64,000 bases of DNA from Pseudomonas berkeleyensis (GTDB lineage Bacteria; Pseudomonadota; Gammaproteobacteria; Pseudomonadales; Pseudomonadaceae): contig NZ_CP059139.1 in assembly GCF_014109765.1 (NCBI RefSeq), positions 2,232,001 through 2,296,000 of the forward strand. Reading direction: 5' to 3'. The notes under the pieces were generated by a model, which worked only from the letters and a program-made list of their open reading frames with translations, was not told where the DNA came from and did not search any database. Within the stretch, counting starts at the first letter, position 1. Every line of letters starts with the position of its first letter. The position numbers and the translations under genes are program-made. Positions 34,142 through 43,400 of the stretch are shown here, piece after piece.

Positions 34142-36538
34142 TCAGGCCGGTTCGACCTCGGCAGCGCTGGCCGCCTTGGTCTGTGCTTTCAACTTGCGCA
34201 TCAGCTCCACGCCCCACAGCACGCGCTCGGGCGTGGCTGGCGCGTCGATCTGCGGTTGCACCTTGTAGTCGGCCAGGCTGGCCACGGCGTCCTTCAGGGC
34301 GCACCAGGCGGCGATGCCGAGCATGAACGGCGGCTCGCCAACGGCCTTGGAGTGGAACACGGTGTCTTCCGGGTTCTTGCGGTTTTCCACCAGCTTCACC
34401 CGCAGGTCGATGGGCATATCGGCAATGGCGGGAATCTTGTAGCTGGCAGGACCATTGGTCATCAGCTTGCCCTTGGCGTTCCACACCAGCTCCTCGGTGG
34501 TCAGCCAGCCCATGCCCTGGACGAAGGCACCTTCGACCTGGCCGATGTCGATGGCCGGGTTCAGCGAGTCACCGACGTCATGCAGGATGTCGCCACGCAG
34601 CATGCGGTACTCGCCGGTCAGGGTGTCCACCAGCACTTCCACGCAGGCCACGCCGTAGGCGTAGTAGTAGAAGGGACGGCCGGCAGCCTTGTTGCGGTCG
34701 TAATGGATCTTCGGCGTGCGGTAGAAACCGGTGGAGGACAGCGACACCTGGCCGAAGTAGGCCTTCTGGATCATCTCCTCGAACGACAGGAAGTGGTCAC
34801 GCACGCGCACCTGGCCGTTGCGGAATTCGACGTCTTCCGGGGTGACCTTGTATTCGCGTACGAGAAAATCCACCAGGCGCTGCTTGATGGTTTCGGCTGC
34901 GTTCTTCGCTGCCATGCCGTTGAGGTCGGCGCCGCTGGAGGCTGCGGTGGGCGAGGTGTTGGGCACCTTGTCGGTATTGGTGGCAGTGATCTGGATGCGC
35001 GAGATATCGACCTGGAACACTTCGGCCACCACCTGGGCGACCTTGGTATTGAGGCCCTGGCCCATCTCGGTGCCGCCATGGTTCAGGTGGATCGAACCGT
35101 CGGTGTAGATGTGGATCAGCGCGCCGGCCTGGTTGAGGAAGGTGGCGGTAAAGCTGATGCCGAATTTCACCGGGGTCATTGCCAGGCCTTTTTTCAGCAC
35201 CGGGCTTTTCTGGTTGAACGCGATGATGTCGCGGCGGCGCTGGGCGTACTCGGCGCTTTCTTCCAGCTCGGCGGTCATCTCGTGGATGACGTTGTGTTCG
35301 ACGGTCTGGTGGTAATGGGTGACGTTGCGCTCGGTCTTGCCGTAGTAGTTGAGCTTGCGCACCTCGAGCGGATCCTTGCCCAGACTGCGCGCGACGGCGT
35401 CCATCACTTCCTCGATGGCGACCATGCCCTGCGGGCCGCCGAAGCCACGGTAGGCGGTGTTCGACGCGGTATTGGTCTTGCAGCGATGACCGTTGATGGT
35501 GGCGTTGCCGAGGAAGTAGGCGTTATCCGAGTGGAACATGGCGCGGTCGACGATGGAGCCGGACAAGTCCGGTGAGTAGCCGCAGTTGCCGGCCAGATCC
35601 ATCTCGATGCCGTGCAGCAGGCCGTCGTCATCGAAGCCGACGTCGTACTCGACGTAGAAGGGGTGGCGTTTGCCGGTCATGCTCATGTCTTCCATGCGCG
35701 GCAGACGCATCTTGGTCGGGCGACCGGTCAGGTGTGCGATCACCGCGCACAGGCACGCCGGGCCGGCGGCCTGGGTTTCCTTGCCGCCGAAGCCACCACC
35801 CATGCGGCGCATGTCGATGACGATCTTGTTCATCGGCACACCGAGCACTTCGGCCACCAGCTTCTGCACCTCGGTGGGGTTCTGCGTCGAGGTGTAGACC
35901 AGCATGCCGCCGTCTTCGCTGGGCATTACCGAGGAAATCTGGGTTTCCAGGTAGAAGTGCTCCTGGCCACCGATATGCAGGCTGCCTTGCAGGCGGTGCT
36001 TGGCTCCGGCCAGCTTGCTGGCCGAGTCGCCGATGCGGTGGGTGTGGCTGTCGAGCACGAAATGCTTCTTGCGCAAGGCCTCGACCACGTCGAGCACCGG
36101 TTCCAGGTCTTCGTATTCGACGATGGCGGCCATGGCTGCCTTGCGTGCGGTTTCCAGGCTGTCGGCGGCCACTGCCAGCACCACCTGGCCAACGTACTCG
36201 ACCTTGCCATCGGCCAGCAGCGGATCACCGGCGACCACCGGGCCGATATCCAGTTGGCCGGGTACGTCATCCTTGGTGATGGCGATGGCCACGCCCGGAA
36301 ATTCGTAGCAGGGGCTCGTGTCGATGCGCAGGATGCGCGCATGGGCGCGGTCGGACTGGCGCGCATAGACGTGCAGCTGGTTGGGGAACTCCAGGCGGTC
36401 GTCGACATAGATCGCTTCGCCGGACACGTGCTTGTCCGCGCTCTCGTGCTTGACGCTGCGGCCGACGCCGCTGGTCATGCCGGCGCGGAACAGTTCGGCC
36501 AGCTCTTCCTGGGATTTGTGCTGAATATGACTGGACAT
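34142..36538 (-). CDS. xdhB: Xanthine dehydrogenase, molybdopterin-binding subunit
   Basis: Large catalytic subunit of 798 residues that hydroxylates hypoxanthine and xanthine at its molybdenum centre. The order of domains is normal: an N-terminal aldehyde-oxidase a/b hammerhead (GVGRSVKHESADKHVSGEAIYVDD) and then the Mo-pterin domains with RMGGGFGGKETQAAGPA (about residue 240), TAYRGFGGPQGM, NHGGTEMGQGLNTKVAQV, SPTAASSGADLNGMAAKNA, and the late block with VGEPPFMLGIAAW, which carries the conserved glutamate. It is 17 bases after xdhA, so the two subunits are co-translated. It is cytoplasmic and needs XdhC and Mo cofactor. Confidence 0.96.
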   Translation of the reverse strand: MSSHIQHKSQEELAELFRAGMTSGVGRSVKHESADKHVSGEAIYVDDRLEFPNQLHVYARQSDRAHARILRIDTSPCYEFPGVAIAITKDDVPGQLDIGPVVAGDPLLADGKVEYVGQVVLAVAADSLETARKAAMAAIVEYEDLEPVLDVVEALRKKHFVLDSHTHRIGDSASKLAGAKHRLQGSLHIGGQEHFYLETQISSVMPSEDGGMLVYTSTQNPTEVQKLVAEVLGVPMNKIVIDMRRMGGGFGGKETQAAGPACLCAVIAHLTGRPTKMRLPRMEDMSMTGKRHPFYVEYDVGFDDDGLLHGIEMDLAGNCGYSPDLSGSIVDRAMFHSDNAYFLGNATINGHRCKTNTASNTAYRGFGGPQGMVAIEEVMDAVARSLGKDPLEVRKLNYYGKTERNVTHYHQTVEHNVIHEMTAELEESAEYAQRRRDIIAFNQKSPVLKKGLAMTPVKFGISFTATFLNQAGALIHIYTDGSIHLNHGGTEMGQGLNTKVAQVVAEVFQVDISRIQITATNTDKVPNTSPTAASSGADLNGMAAKNAAETIKQRLVDFLVREYKVTPEDVEFRNGQVRVRDHFLSFEEMIQKAYFGQVSLSSTGFYRTPKIHYDRNKAAGRPFYYYAYGVACVEVLVDTLTGEYRMLRGDILHDVGDSLNPAIDIGQVEGAFVQGMGWLTTEELVWNAKGKLMTNGPASYKIPAIADMPIDLRVKLVENRKNPEDTVFHSKAVGEPPFMLGIAAWCALKDAVASLADYKVQPQIDAPATPERVLWGVELMRKLKAQTKAASAAEVEPA

Positions 36539-36555
36539 CTTTCTATCCCCAACTC

Positions 36556-37995
36556 TTATGCGTAGGCAGTGACCCGGGTTTCGACCTCGGGCGATTGCTG
36601 TTCCAGGAAGAACTTGCGCAGCAGATTCTGCGCGGCGAGCAGGCGGTATTCCTTGCTGGCGCGGAAGTCCGACAGTGGGGTGAAGTCCTCAGCCAGTGCG
36701 TTGCAGGCGCGTTCGATCACGCCCGGATACCAGGCCGAGCCGACCAGCGCGGCTTCGCACGCTGCGGCACGTTTGGGGATGGCGGCCATGCCGCCAAAGG
36801 CGATGCGGGCCTCGCTGACTACGCCATTTTCGATGGTCAGATTGAATGCCGCGCAGACGGCGGAGATATCGTCGTCCAGGCGCTTGGATACCTTGTAGGC
36901 GCGGAAGGCCTGATTCGGCTGGGCGCGCGGCACGATGATCTTCTCGATGAACTCGGCTTCCTGGCGGGCAGTTACCTTGTAGTCGAGGAAGTAGTCCTGC
37001 AGTGGCAGGATGCGCCGGCTGTTGCCCTGACGCAGGGCAATCTGCGCGCCGAGAGCGATAAGCAGGGGCGGGGCGTCGCCGATGGGCGAGGCGTTGCCGA
37101 TGTTGCCGCCCAGGGTGCCCTGGTTGCGGATCTGCAGGGAGGCGAAGCGGTGCAGTAGCTCGCCGAAGTCCGGGTACTCGCTGGCCAGTGCTTCATAGCA
37201 GTCGGAGAGGGCCGCTGCGGCGCCGATCTCGATGTTCTTGTCGGTCACCTCGATGCGCTTCATGTCTTCGATATGGCCGACGTAGATCATCACCGGCAGT
37301 TCGCGGTGGAACTGGGTGACTTCCAGGGCCAGGTCGGTACCGCCGGCGAGCAGGCGGGCTTCGGGGTTGGCGGCGTAAAGGTCGGCCAGATCGGCTACGG
37401 TCAGCGGCACCAGGCAACGCTTGTCGCCACTGTTGAGTTCGGCGGTTTCACGCGGAGCGATGCTCTTGAGCTGGGCGACGGTGGTGCTTTCGAAGGCATC
37501 GAATTGATCCGGCTGCTTCTGGCAGCAGGCCTGCTCGGCGGCGTCGATGATCGGGCGGTAGCCTGTGCAGCGACACAGGTTGCCGGCCAGCGCTTCCAGC
37601 GTGGCGCCCTTGTCGTAGCCGCTGGAGTTCTTTTGCAGGGCGAACAGCGACATGATGAAGCCGGGGGTGCAGAAGCCGCACTGCGAGCCGTGGCAGTCGA
37701 CCATCGCCTGCTGCACGCTGTGCAGCTTGCCCTGGTGCTTGAGGTCTTCGACGGTGATCAGCTGCTTGCCGTGCAGGCTGGAGACGAACGTCAGGCAGGA
37801 GTTGAGCGTGCGATAGCGTACGCGCTCCCCAATCAGCTCGCCCACTACTACGGTGCAGGCACCGCAGTCGCCGGAGGCGCAGCCTTCCTTGGTTCCGGTT
37901 TTGCCGACGTGTTCACGCAAGTAGTTGAGCACGGTGACGTTGGGATCCAGGGCATGCTCGGTGCGCAGCTCCCGGTTGAGTAAAAACTGGATCAA
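36556..37995 (-). CDS. xdhA: Xanthine dehydrogenase, iron-sulfur/FAD subunit
   Basis: Small subunit of 479 residues carrying two [2Fe-2S] clusters and FAD, passing electrons from the Mo centre to NAD+. The N-terminal plant-type ferredoxin domain has CASGDCGACTVVVGE; the second cluster domain has SQCGFCTPGFIMSLFA and GNLCRCTGYRPIIDAA. The FAD domain follows with LLAGGTDLALEVTQ and TLGGNIGNASPIGD, and the C-terminal part has the CO-dehydrogenase flavoprotein end region. The leftward operon begins here; a good sigma-70 promoter (38091-38119) sits about 100 bases upstream and is overlain by GGTCA half-sites. Confidence 0.96.
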   Translation of the reverse strand: MIQFLLNRELRTEHALDPNVTVLNYLREHVGKTGTKEGCASGDCGACTVVVGELIGERVRYRTLNSCLTFVSSLHGKQLITVEDLKHQGKLHSVQQAMVDCHGSQCGFCTPGFIMSLFALQKNSSGYDKGATLEALAGNLCRCTGYRPIIDAAEQACCQKQPDQFDAFESTTVAQLKSIAPRETAELNSGDKRCLVPLTVADLADLYAANPEARLLAGGTDLALEVTQFHRELPVMIYVGHIEDMKRIEVTDKNIEIGAAAALSDCYEALASEYPDFGELLHRFASLQIRNQGTLGGNIGNASPIGDAPPLLIALGAQIALRQGNSRRILPLQDYFLDYKVTARQEAEFIEKIIVPRAQPNQAFRAYKVSKRLDDDISAVCAAFNLTIENGVVSEARIAFGGMAAIPKRAAACEAALVGSAWYPGVIERACNALAEDFTPLSDFRASKEYRLLAAQNLLRKFFLEQQSPEVETRVTAYA

Positions 37996-38090
37996 GGACG
38001 ACCTCCAGGCACTTTATTGTTATGAATCGGTTGGCTCGCCAGGTGATGTGCACGCATTGCAAGGCCCTGGCGTGGCTGGCCATAAAAGGC

Positions 38091-38119
38091 AATCTAGAGT
38101 TTTCTGACTTTTGGGTCAA
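38091..38119 (-). promoter_or_regulatory. Sigma-70 promoter of the xdh operon
   Basis: On the minus strand a TTGACC -35 (38114-38119) and TAGATT -10 (38091-38096) are separated by exactly 17 bases, in the right place for xdhA. The -35 box is part of a GGTCA inverted repeat, so a repressor there would block polymerase. Confidence 0.65.
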
Positions 38120-38141
38120 CAAATATTTGACCTTGTGGTCA
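38105..38141. promoter_or_regulatory. Operator-like array of GGTCA half-sites before xdhA
   Basis: Four alternating half-sites: tgac (38105), gggtcaa (38113-38119), ttgacc (38127-38132) and ggtca (38137-38141). They form overlapping dyads ggtcaa-N7-ttgacc and tgacc-ttgt-ggtca on top of the -35 region. A purine-responsive repressor is likely but not identifiable. Confidence 0.5.
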
Positions 38142-38240
38142 GCTGCTTGTCATGCACTTCGGTTATGAGCGCAGCGGGCGGGATTCATTACTTCAGACTA
38201 GCGGTTTTCGTGCCAGGAATGGCTCTGCTGCAGGCTTCCC

Positions 38241-38317
38241 GTAGGGGGCGCCGTGCGCACCGATGCCAGATGGCGAATGGCTGTTGCGCACGACCTGGAC
38301 GGCCCGCGGCACCCTAC
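38241..38317. repeat. REPIN (GTAGGG type), degenerate
   Basis: Begins gtagggggcgccgtgcgcacc (38241-38261) and ends with gcaccctac (to 38317); the inner half of the second unit is eroded. It is between the alkB terminator and the xdh control region. Confidence 0.65.
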
Positions 38318-38353
38318 AAAGACAAAACCCCGGGAGCTTGCGCTGCCGGGGTT
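38318..38353 (-). terminator. Rho-independent terminator of alkB
   Basis: On the minus strand aaccccgg and ccggggtt pair across a 12-base loop and are followed by ttgtcttt, about 25 bases after the alkB stop. The stem and T-run look functional. Confidence 0.75.
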
Positions 38354-38376
38354 GGCTGGATGAGGGCGAGCAGGGC

Positions 38377-39510
38377 TCAGGTCAGCTGCGATTCGCTCAG
38401 CTGGTGCTCTTCGCCGGCGTAGTAGGCGCGAACCTTGGGATCCATCACGGCGCGCCACAGCGGGGGAAACAGAGCGAGGACGATCATCCCGGCGTAACCG
38501 TTGGGCAGTTGCGGGCTGTCGTCGAAGTGGCGCAGCACCTGGTAGCGGCGCTTGGCGTAGGTGTGATGGTCGGAGTGGCGCTGCAAGTGAAACAGAAACA
38601 GGTTGGTCAGCAGGAAGTTGCTGTTCCAGGAGTGGTGCGGGTTGGTGCGTTCATAGCGGCCGTTTTCCAGTTTGCGTCGATGCAGGCCATAGTGTTCGAC
38701 GTAGTTGACGATCTCCAGCAGGGTGAACGCCATCACCGCCTGGCCGATGAAGAACAGCGCGCCGAGCCAGCCGAAGGTCAGCGTGAAGCCGAGTAGAAAC
38801 AGTGCACTGATGGCGTACCACCAGATCAGTTCGTTGCGCCAGTGCAGCACCGGCAGGCCGCGGCGACGCAGGCGCTCGGCCTCCAGTCTCCAGGCATTGA
38901 GAAAGTTGTGCTTGTAGGCGTGTGGCAGAAACGAATAGAGGCTCTGGCCGAAGCGTGAAGAGGAGGCGTCTTCCGGCGTTGAAACGTGCACGTGATGACC
39001 GCGTACATGCTCGATCTTGAAGCCGGCGTAGCACACCGCGGCCAGCAACAGGCCGCCGGCGTTCTGCTCCAGCGCCGCGTCCTTGTGGATCAGTTCGTGC
39101 GAGACGGTGATGCCGATAGCGCCCATCACCGTGCCCACCGACAGCACCCAGCCGAGCTGGCCGACCCAACTCCAGCCTTCGTAGCTGACGAAAATCCAGC
39201 CGCTCCAGAGCAGCATTGCCAGCAGCAGCGGTACTGTGGCTAGGCTCAGCAGGCGGTAGTAGCCCTGCGCTTCCAGCGCCGGCACTTCGTCGCGTTCATC
39301 CGGGTTGGCCGGGTCACGGCCGACGATGAAATCCAGCAGGGGAATGACGCCGAACACCACCGTGATCACCAGCCAGGCCCAGGCGTCGGCATGGGCGCTG
39401 TCCAGAGACCAGTGATAGCTCAATGGAATGCCCAGTACCGGGATCAGCCAGATCCAGTAGCCGACCTTTTTCAAGGCGAGCATCCAGCGTGAGGGAAGGC
39501 GTTCGAACAT
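38377..39510 (-). CDS. alkB: Alkane 1-monooxygenase AlkB
   Basis: Integral membrane di-iron enzyme of 377 residues that hydroxylates n-alkanes at the end carbon using rubredoxin. All histidine boxes are present: HELIH (138-142), HVRGHHVHV (168-176) and LQRHSDHH (309-316), plus the AlkB signature NYVEHYGL (269-276). About six membrane segments flank these boxes. The HTYAKRRYQVLRHFDD region after the third box suggests the chromosomal AlkB1/AlkB2 branch of pseudomonads. The ATG at 39510 lies behind a gagg site; the reading frame stays open far upstream but that is antisense to smc. It is divergent from a GntR regulator. No rubredoxin gene lies in the window. Confidence 0.95.
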   Translation of the reverse strand: MFERLPSRWMLALKKVGYWIWLIPVLGIPLSYHWSLDSAHADAWAWLVITVVFGVIPLLDFIVGRDPANPDERDEVPALEAQGYYRLLSLATVPLLLAMLLWSGWIFVSYEGWSWVGQLGWVLSVGTVMGAIGITVSHELIHKDAALEQNAGGLLLAAVCYAGFKIEHVRGHHVHVSTPEDASSSRFGQSLYSFLPHAYKHNFLNAWRLEAERLRRRGLPVLHWRNELIWWYAISALFLLGFTLTFGWLGALFFIGQAVMAFTLLEIVNYVEHYGLHRRKLENGRYERTNPHHSWNSNFLLTNLFLFHLQRHSDHHTYAKRRYQVLRHFDDSPQLPNGYAGMIVLALFPPLWRAVMDPKVRAYYAGEEHQLSESQLT

Positions 39511-39550
39511 TGGAAAATCCTCATTTATTGTTGTTGTGGTTGATATGTAG

Positions 39551-39565
39551 GATTGTAGGACAATC
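39551..39565. promoter_or_regulatory. GntR/FadR-type operator between alkB and its divergent regulator
   Basis: Perfect dyad gattgt-agg-acaatc containing ttgtaggacaa, which fits the TNGTNNNACNA pattern known for FadR-subgroup GntR regulators. Read towards alkB, it overlaps a tacaat -10-like box, 41 bases before the alkB start. Confidence 0.6.
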
Positions 39566-39744
39566 AGTTTTTGTGACCAGACTTCCAGGCCCAGCCTTTC
39601 GAACGGAAAGCGCTTCACCGGGACGCTTGGCCCGGTAACACCCTGTGTTACACTCGCCAACTGATTTTTTGGCCTGCGCCCAGCCGTGGCGGGGCTCCCA
39701 GACTCGACCGCCTGCCCGCTAGATCGACGCAAATAAGGAATGTC

Positions 39745-40404
39745 ATGACGTTCAAGGCCCCGGACAGCCTCGCCGAGCAAATTGCCCATTACCTGGCCGA
39801 ACGCATCATTCGTGGTGAGCTCAAGGAGCGTGAGCGCATTCAGGAGCAGAAGGTCACCCAGGCACTCAACGTCAGCCGCGGTTCGGTGCGCGAAGCGCTG
39901 CTGATTCTCGAACGTCGCCACCTGATCGTGATCCTGCCGCGCCGTGGCGCCCAGGTCACCGAGCTGACCCCGCACCAGGTCACCAGCCTTTATGCACTGA
40001 GCATCGAGTTGTACGTCATGCTGGCCCGCGCGGTGATCGAGCGTTGGAAGGTGGAAACCGACCTGGCGCCGTTCATCGATATCCAGCAGCGTCTTCTGGG
40101 CAGCCTGGAACGTGGAGACATCGGTGCCTTCGTCGAGGGCAGTTTCGATGTGATGCGCGCCGCCTTTCCCTTTGCCGACAATCCTTATCTGCAGGAAACC
40201 CTGGAAAATCTGCTGCCGGCCATCAGCCGCACCTATCACCTGGCGCTGGAGCGACGCAAAGGCGAGATGGGCCAGTTCATGGGCACCTTCGCCAGCCTGC
40301 TGCAAGCGATTATCGCCCGTGACCACGAGCGTGCCCGCGAAGTGCTGCAGGCCTACGGTCAGCACAACTGCCAGCTGGTGCTGGCGACCCTGGCCGAGCG
40401 CTAA
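39745..40404 (+). CDS. GntR family transcriptional regulator (FadR subgroup)
   Basis: A 219-residue regulator. The N-terminal winged HTH (about residues 10-75) has SLAEQIAHYLAERIIRGELK, RIQEQKVTQALNVSRGSVRE and RRHLIVILPRRGAQVTEL, and the C-terminal helical domain begins LTPHQVTSLYALSIELYVML. The all-helical tail looks like the FadR/FCD type that binds acids or acyl-CoAs. It is divergent from alkB, with a matching operator between them, so repression or activation of the alkane gene is the simplest reading. smc follows six bases after its stop, and in pseudomonads this order is conserved. Effector unknown. Confidence 0.9.
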   Translation: MTFKAPDSLAEQIAHYLAERIIRGELKERERIQEQKVTQALNVSRGSVREALLILERRHLIVILPRRGAQVTELTPHQVTSLYALSIELYVMLARAVIERWKVETDLAPFIDIQQRLLGSLERGDIGAFVEGSFDVMRAAFPFADNPYLQETLENLLPAISRTYHLALERRKGEMGQFMGTFASLLQAIIARDHERAREVLQAYGQHNCQLVLATLAER

Positions 40405-40410
40405 GCCGCG

Positions 40411-43400
40411 ATGCGCCTGAAAAGCATCAAACTGGCGGGCTTCAAGTCCTTCGTCGATCCGACGACGGTGAGCTTTCCCAGCAACATGGCGGCCGTGGTC
40501 GGCCCCAACGGTTGCGGCAAGTCCAATATCATCGACGCCGTGCGTTGGGTGATGGGCGAAAGCTCGGCGAAGAACCTGCGTGGCGAGTCGATGACCGACG
40601 TCATCTTCAACGGCTCCAACACCCGCAAACCGGTGACCCAGGCCTCCATCGAACTGATCTTCGACAACAGCGACAACTCGCTGGTGGGCGAATATGCGGC
40701 CTTCGCCGAGATTTCCATCCGTCGCCGGGTGACTCGCGACGGGCAGAACACCTATTTCCTCAACGGCACCAAGTGCCGGCGCCGCGACATCACCGACATC
40801 TTCCTCGGCACCGGCCTGGGGCCGCGCAGCTACTCGATCATCGAGCAGGGCATGATCAGCAAGCTGATCGAGGCCAAGCCCGAGGAACTGCGTAACTTCA
40901 TCGAGGAAGCGGCCGGCATCTCCAAGTACAAGGAGCGTCGCCGCGAGACCGAGAACCGCATCCGCCGCACCCAGGAAAACCTGGCGCGCCTGACCGACCT
41001 GCGTGAGGAGCTGGAGCGCCAGCTCGAACGCCTGCACCGTCAGGCCCAGGCGGCGGAGAAGTACCAGGAGTACAAGGCCGAGGAGCGCCAGCTCAAGGCG
41101 CAACTGCTGGCCCTGCGTTGGCAGACGCTGAACCAGCAGGTCGGCAGCCGCGAGCAGGTGATCGGCGATCAGGAAGTCGCCTTCGAGGCGCTGGTGGCCG
41201 AGCAGCGCAGCGCCGATGCCAGTATCGAACGCCTGCGCGACGGTCATCACGAGCTGTCGGAACGTTTCAATCTGGTTCAGGGCCGTTTCTACTCGGTGGG
41301 CGGCGATATTGCCCGCGTCGAGCAGAGCATCCAGCACGGCCAGCAGCGTCTGCGTCAGCTGCAGGACGACCTGCGCGAAGCGGAGAAGGCGCGCCTGGAG
41401 ACCGAGTCGCACCTCGGCCACGACCGCACTTTGCTGGCCACCCTCGGCGAAGAACTGGAGATGCTCCTGCCCGAGCAGGAGATGACCGCCGTCGCCGCCG
41501 AAGAGTCCGCTGCCGCGCTGGAAGAGGCCGAAGCCGCCATGCATGGCTGGCAGGAACAATGGGACAGCTTCAATCAGCGCAGCGCCGAGCCGCGCCGTCA
41601 GGCCGAAGTGCAGCAGTCGCGCATCGCCCAGCTGGAGCAAAGCCTGGAGCGTGTGGCCGAACGCCAGCGACGCCTCAATGAAGAACTGCAGCAACTGGCC
41701 GCAGACCCAGAAGACGCCGCCATTCTTGAACTGAGCGAGCAACTGGCCGCCGGCGAATTGGAACACGAAGCCCTGCAACTGGCTGAAGAGCAACAGGGCG
41801 AACGCCTGCAGCAACTGCGCGAAACACTGCAGCAGGCCGGCCAGGCCCAGCAGCAGGCCCAAGGTGAGCTGCAACGTCTGAACGGTCGCTTGGCCTCGCT
41901 GGAAGCCTTGCAGCAGGCTGCTCTCGATCCGGGACAGGGGGCTGGTGAATGGCTGCGCGAGCAGAACCTGCTACAACGCCCGCGTCTGGCCGAAGGCCTG
42001 CGGGTTGAGGTCGGCTGGGAACTGGCGGTGGAGACCGTGCTTGGCGCCGATCTGCAAGCGGTGCTGCTGGATGATTTCGCCGGGCTGGATTTCGCCGCGC
42101 TGGAACAGGGCGAGCTGCGCCTGGCCAATCCCGGCAAAGGCGGTACGCGCCGTGCCGGTAGCCTGCTGGACAAGGTCGAGTCGAGCCATGACCTGGCGCC
42201 CTGGTTGGCTGGTGTACGACCGGTGGAGTCGCTGGAACAGGCCCTGGCTGCCCGCGCACAGTTGGCTGAAGGCGAGAGCCTGATCAGCCCCGACGGTTAT
42301 TGGGTTGGCCGGCACTTTCTGCGAGTGCGCCGCGCTGCCGAGGCGGACAGCGGCGTGCTGGCGCGTGGCCAGGAGCTTGAGCGTCTGCAGTTGGAGCGCG
42401 AGGAGCGTGAGGCGGGGTTGGCGCAGCTGGACGAACGCCTGCTGGGGCTGCGCGACGAACAGCGCCGCCAGGAAGAATTACGTGAGCAACAGCGCCGTCA
42501 GGGGCAGGAGCTCGGTCGCCAGCTTGGCGAGTTGAAGGCGCGCCTTTCCGCCAGTCAGGCCAAGGCCGAGCAACTGGGTCTGCGCCGTCGTCGCTTGCAG
42601 GACGAGTTGCAGGAAGCGGCTGAGCAGCGCGAGATCGAACAGGAGCAACTGGGCGAGTCGCGCCTGCAACTGCAGGATGCCCTGGACGCAATGGAGCTGG
42701 ACAACGAGCAGCGCGAAAGCCTGCTGGCCAGCCGCGACAACCTGCGCGAGCGGCTTGATCGCGTGCGCCAGGAGGCGCGTCAGCACAAGGATCACGCCCA
42801 TCAGTTGGCGGTGCGGGTCGGCTCGCTCAAGGCGCAGCACGACTCCACCCGCCAGGCGCTGGAACGGTTGCAAATGCAGGCCGAGCGCCTGCATGAGCGT
42901 CGCGAACAGCTGTCGCTGAATCTGGAGGAGGGTGAGGCGCCGCTGGAAGAGCTGCGCATGAAGCTCGAGGAACTGCTCGACCGGCGCATGGCGGTCGAGG
43001 ACGAACTCAAGCTGGCGCGCCTGGCGCTGGAAGATGCCGACCGCGAACTGCGCGATGCGGAGAAGCGCCGCACCCAGGCCGAGCAGCAGGCGCAACTGCT
43101 GCGCGGCCAGTTGGAGCAGCAGCGCATGGACTGGCAGTCGCTCAACGTGCGGCGCAAGGCTTTGGCCGATCAGCTCGCCGAGGATAACTACGACCTGCAC
43201 GGGGTGATCGCTACGCTGCCGGCCGAAGCCAGCGAGAGCGCCTGGGAGGAGGAGCTGGAGCGCATGGCTGCGCGTATCGCCCGTCTCGGGCCGATCAACC
43301 TGGCGGCCATCGACGAGTATCAGCAGCAATCCGAGCGCAAGCGCTACCTGGATGCGCAGGACGCCGATCTGGTCGAGGCGCTGGAGACCCTGGAAAACGT

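Larger units (their letters stand above)
37996..38376. other. Intergenic region between alkB end and xdhA start
   Basis: 381 bases without a gene. From the xdhA side it holds the xdhA leader, a promoter at 38091-38119, a cluster of GGTCA-type half-sites (38105-38141), a REPIN (38241-38317) and the alkB terminator (38318-38353). Confidence 0.6.

Noticed and set aside
34139..35575. A 478-codon plus-strand frame opposite xdhB
   Set aside because: Antisense to a complete xanthine dehydrogenase subunit; valine/histidine/glycine-rich nonsense product, no ribosome binding site.
38377..41874. A 1165-codon open frame on the minus strand running through alkB and far upstream, antisense to the GntR and smc genes
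   Set aside because: Only the first-listed part up to 39510 is alkB, with a ribosome binding site and full histidine boxes. The rest is a stop-free antisense frame caused by the GC-rich third positions of smc; its leucine/glutamine-rich product has no family features.
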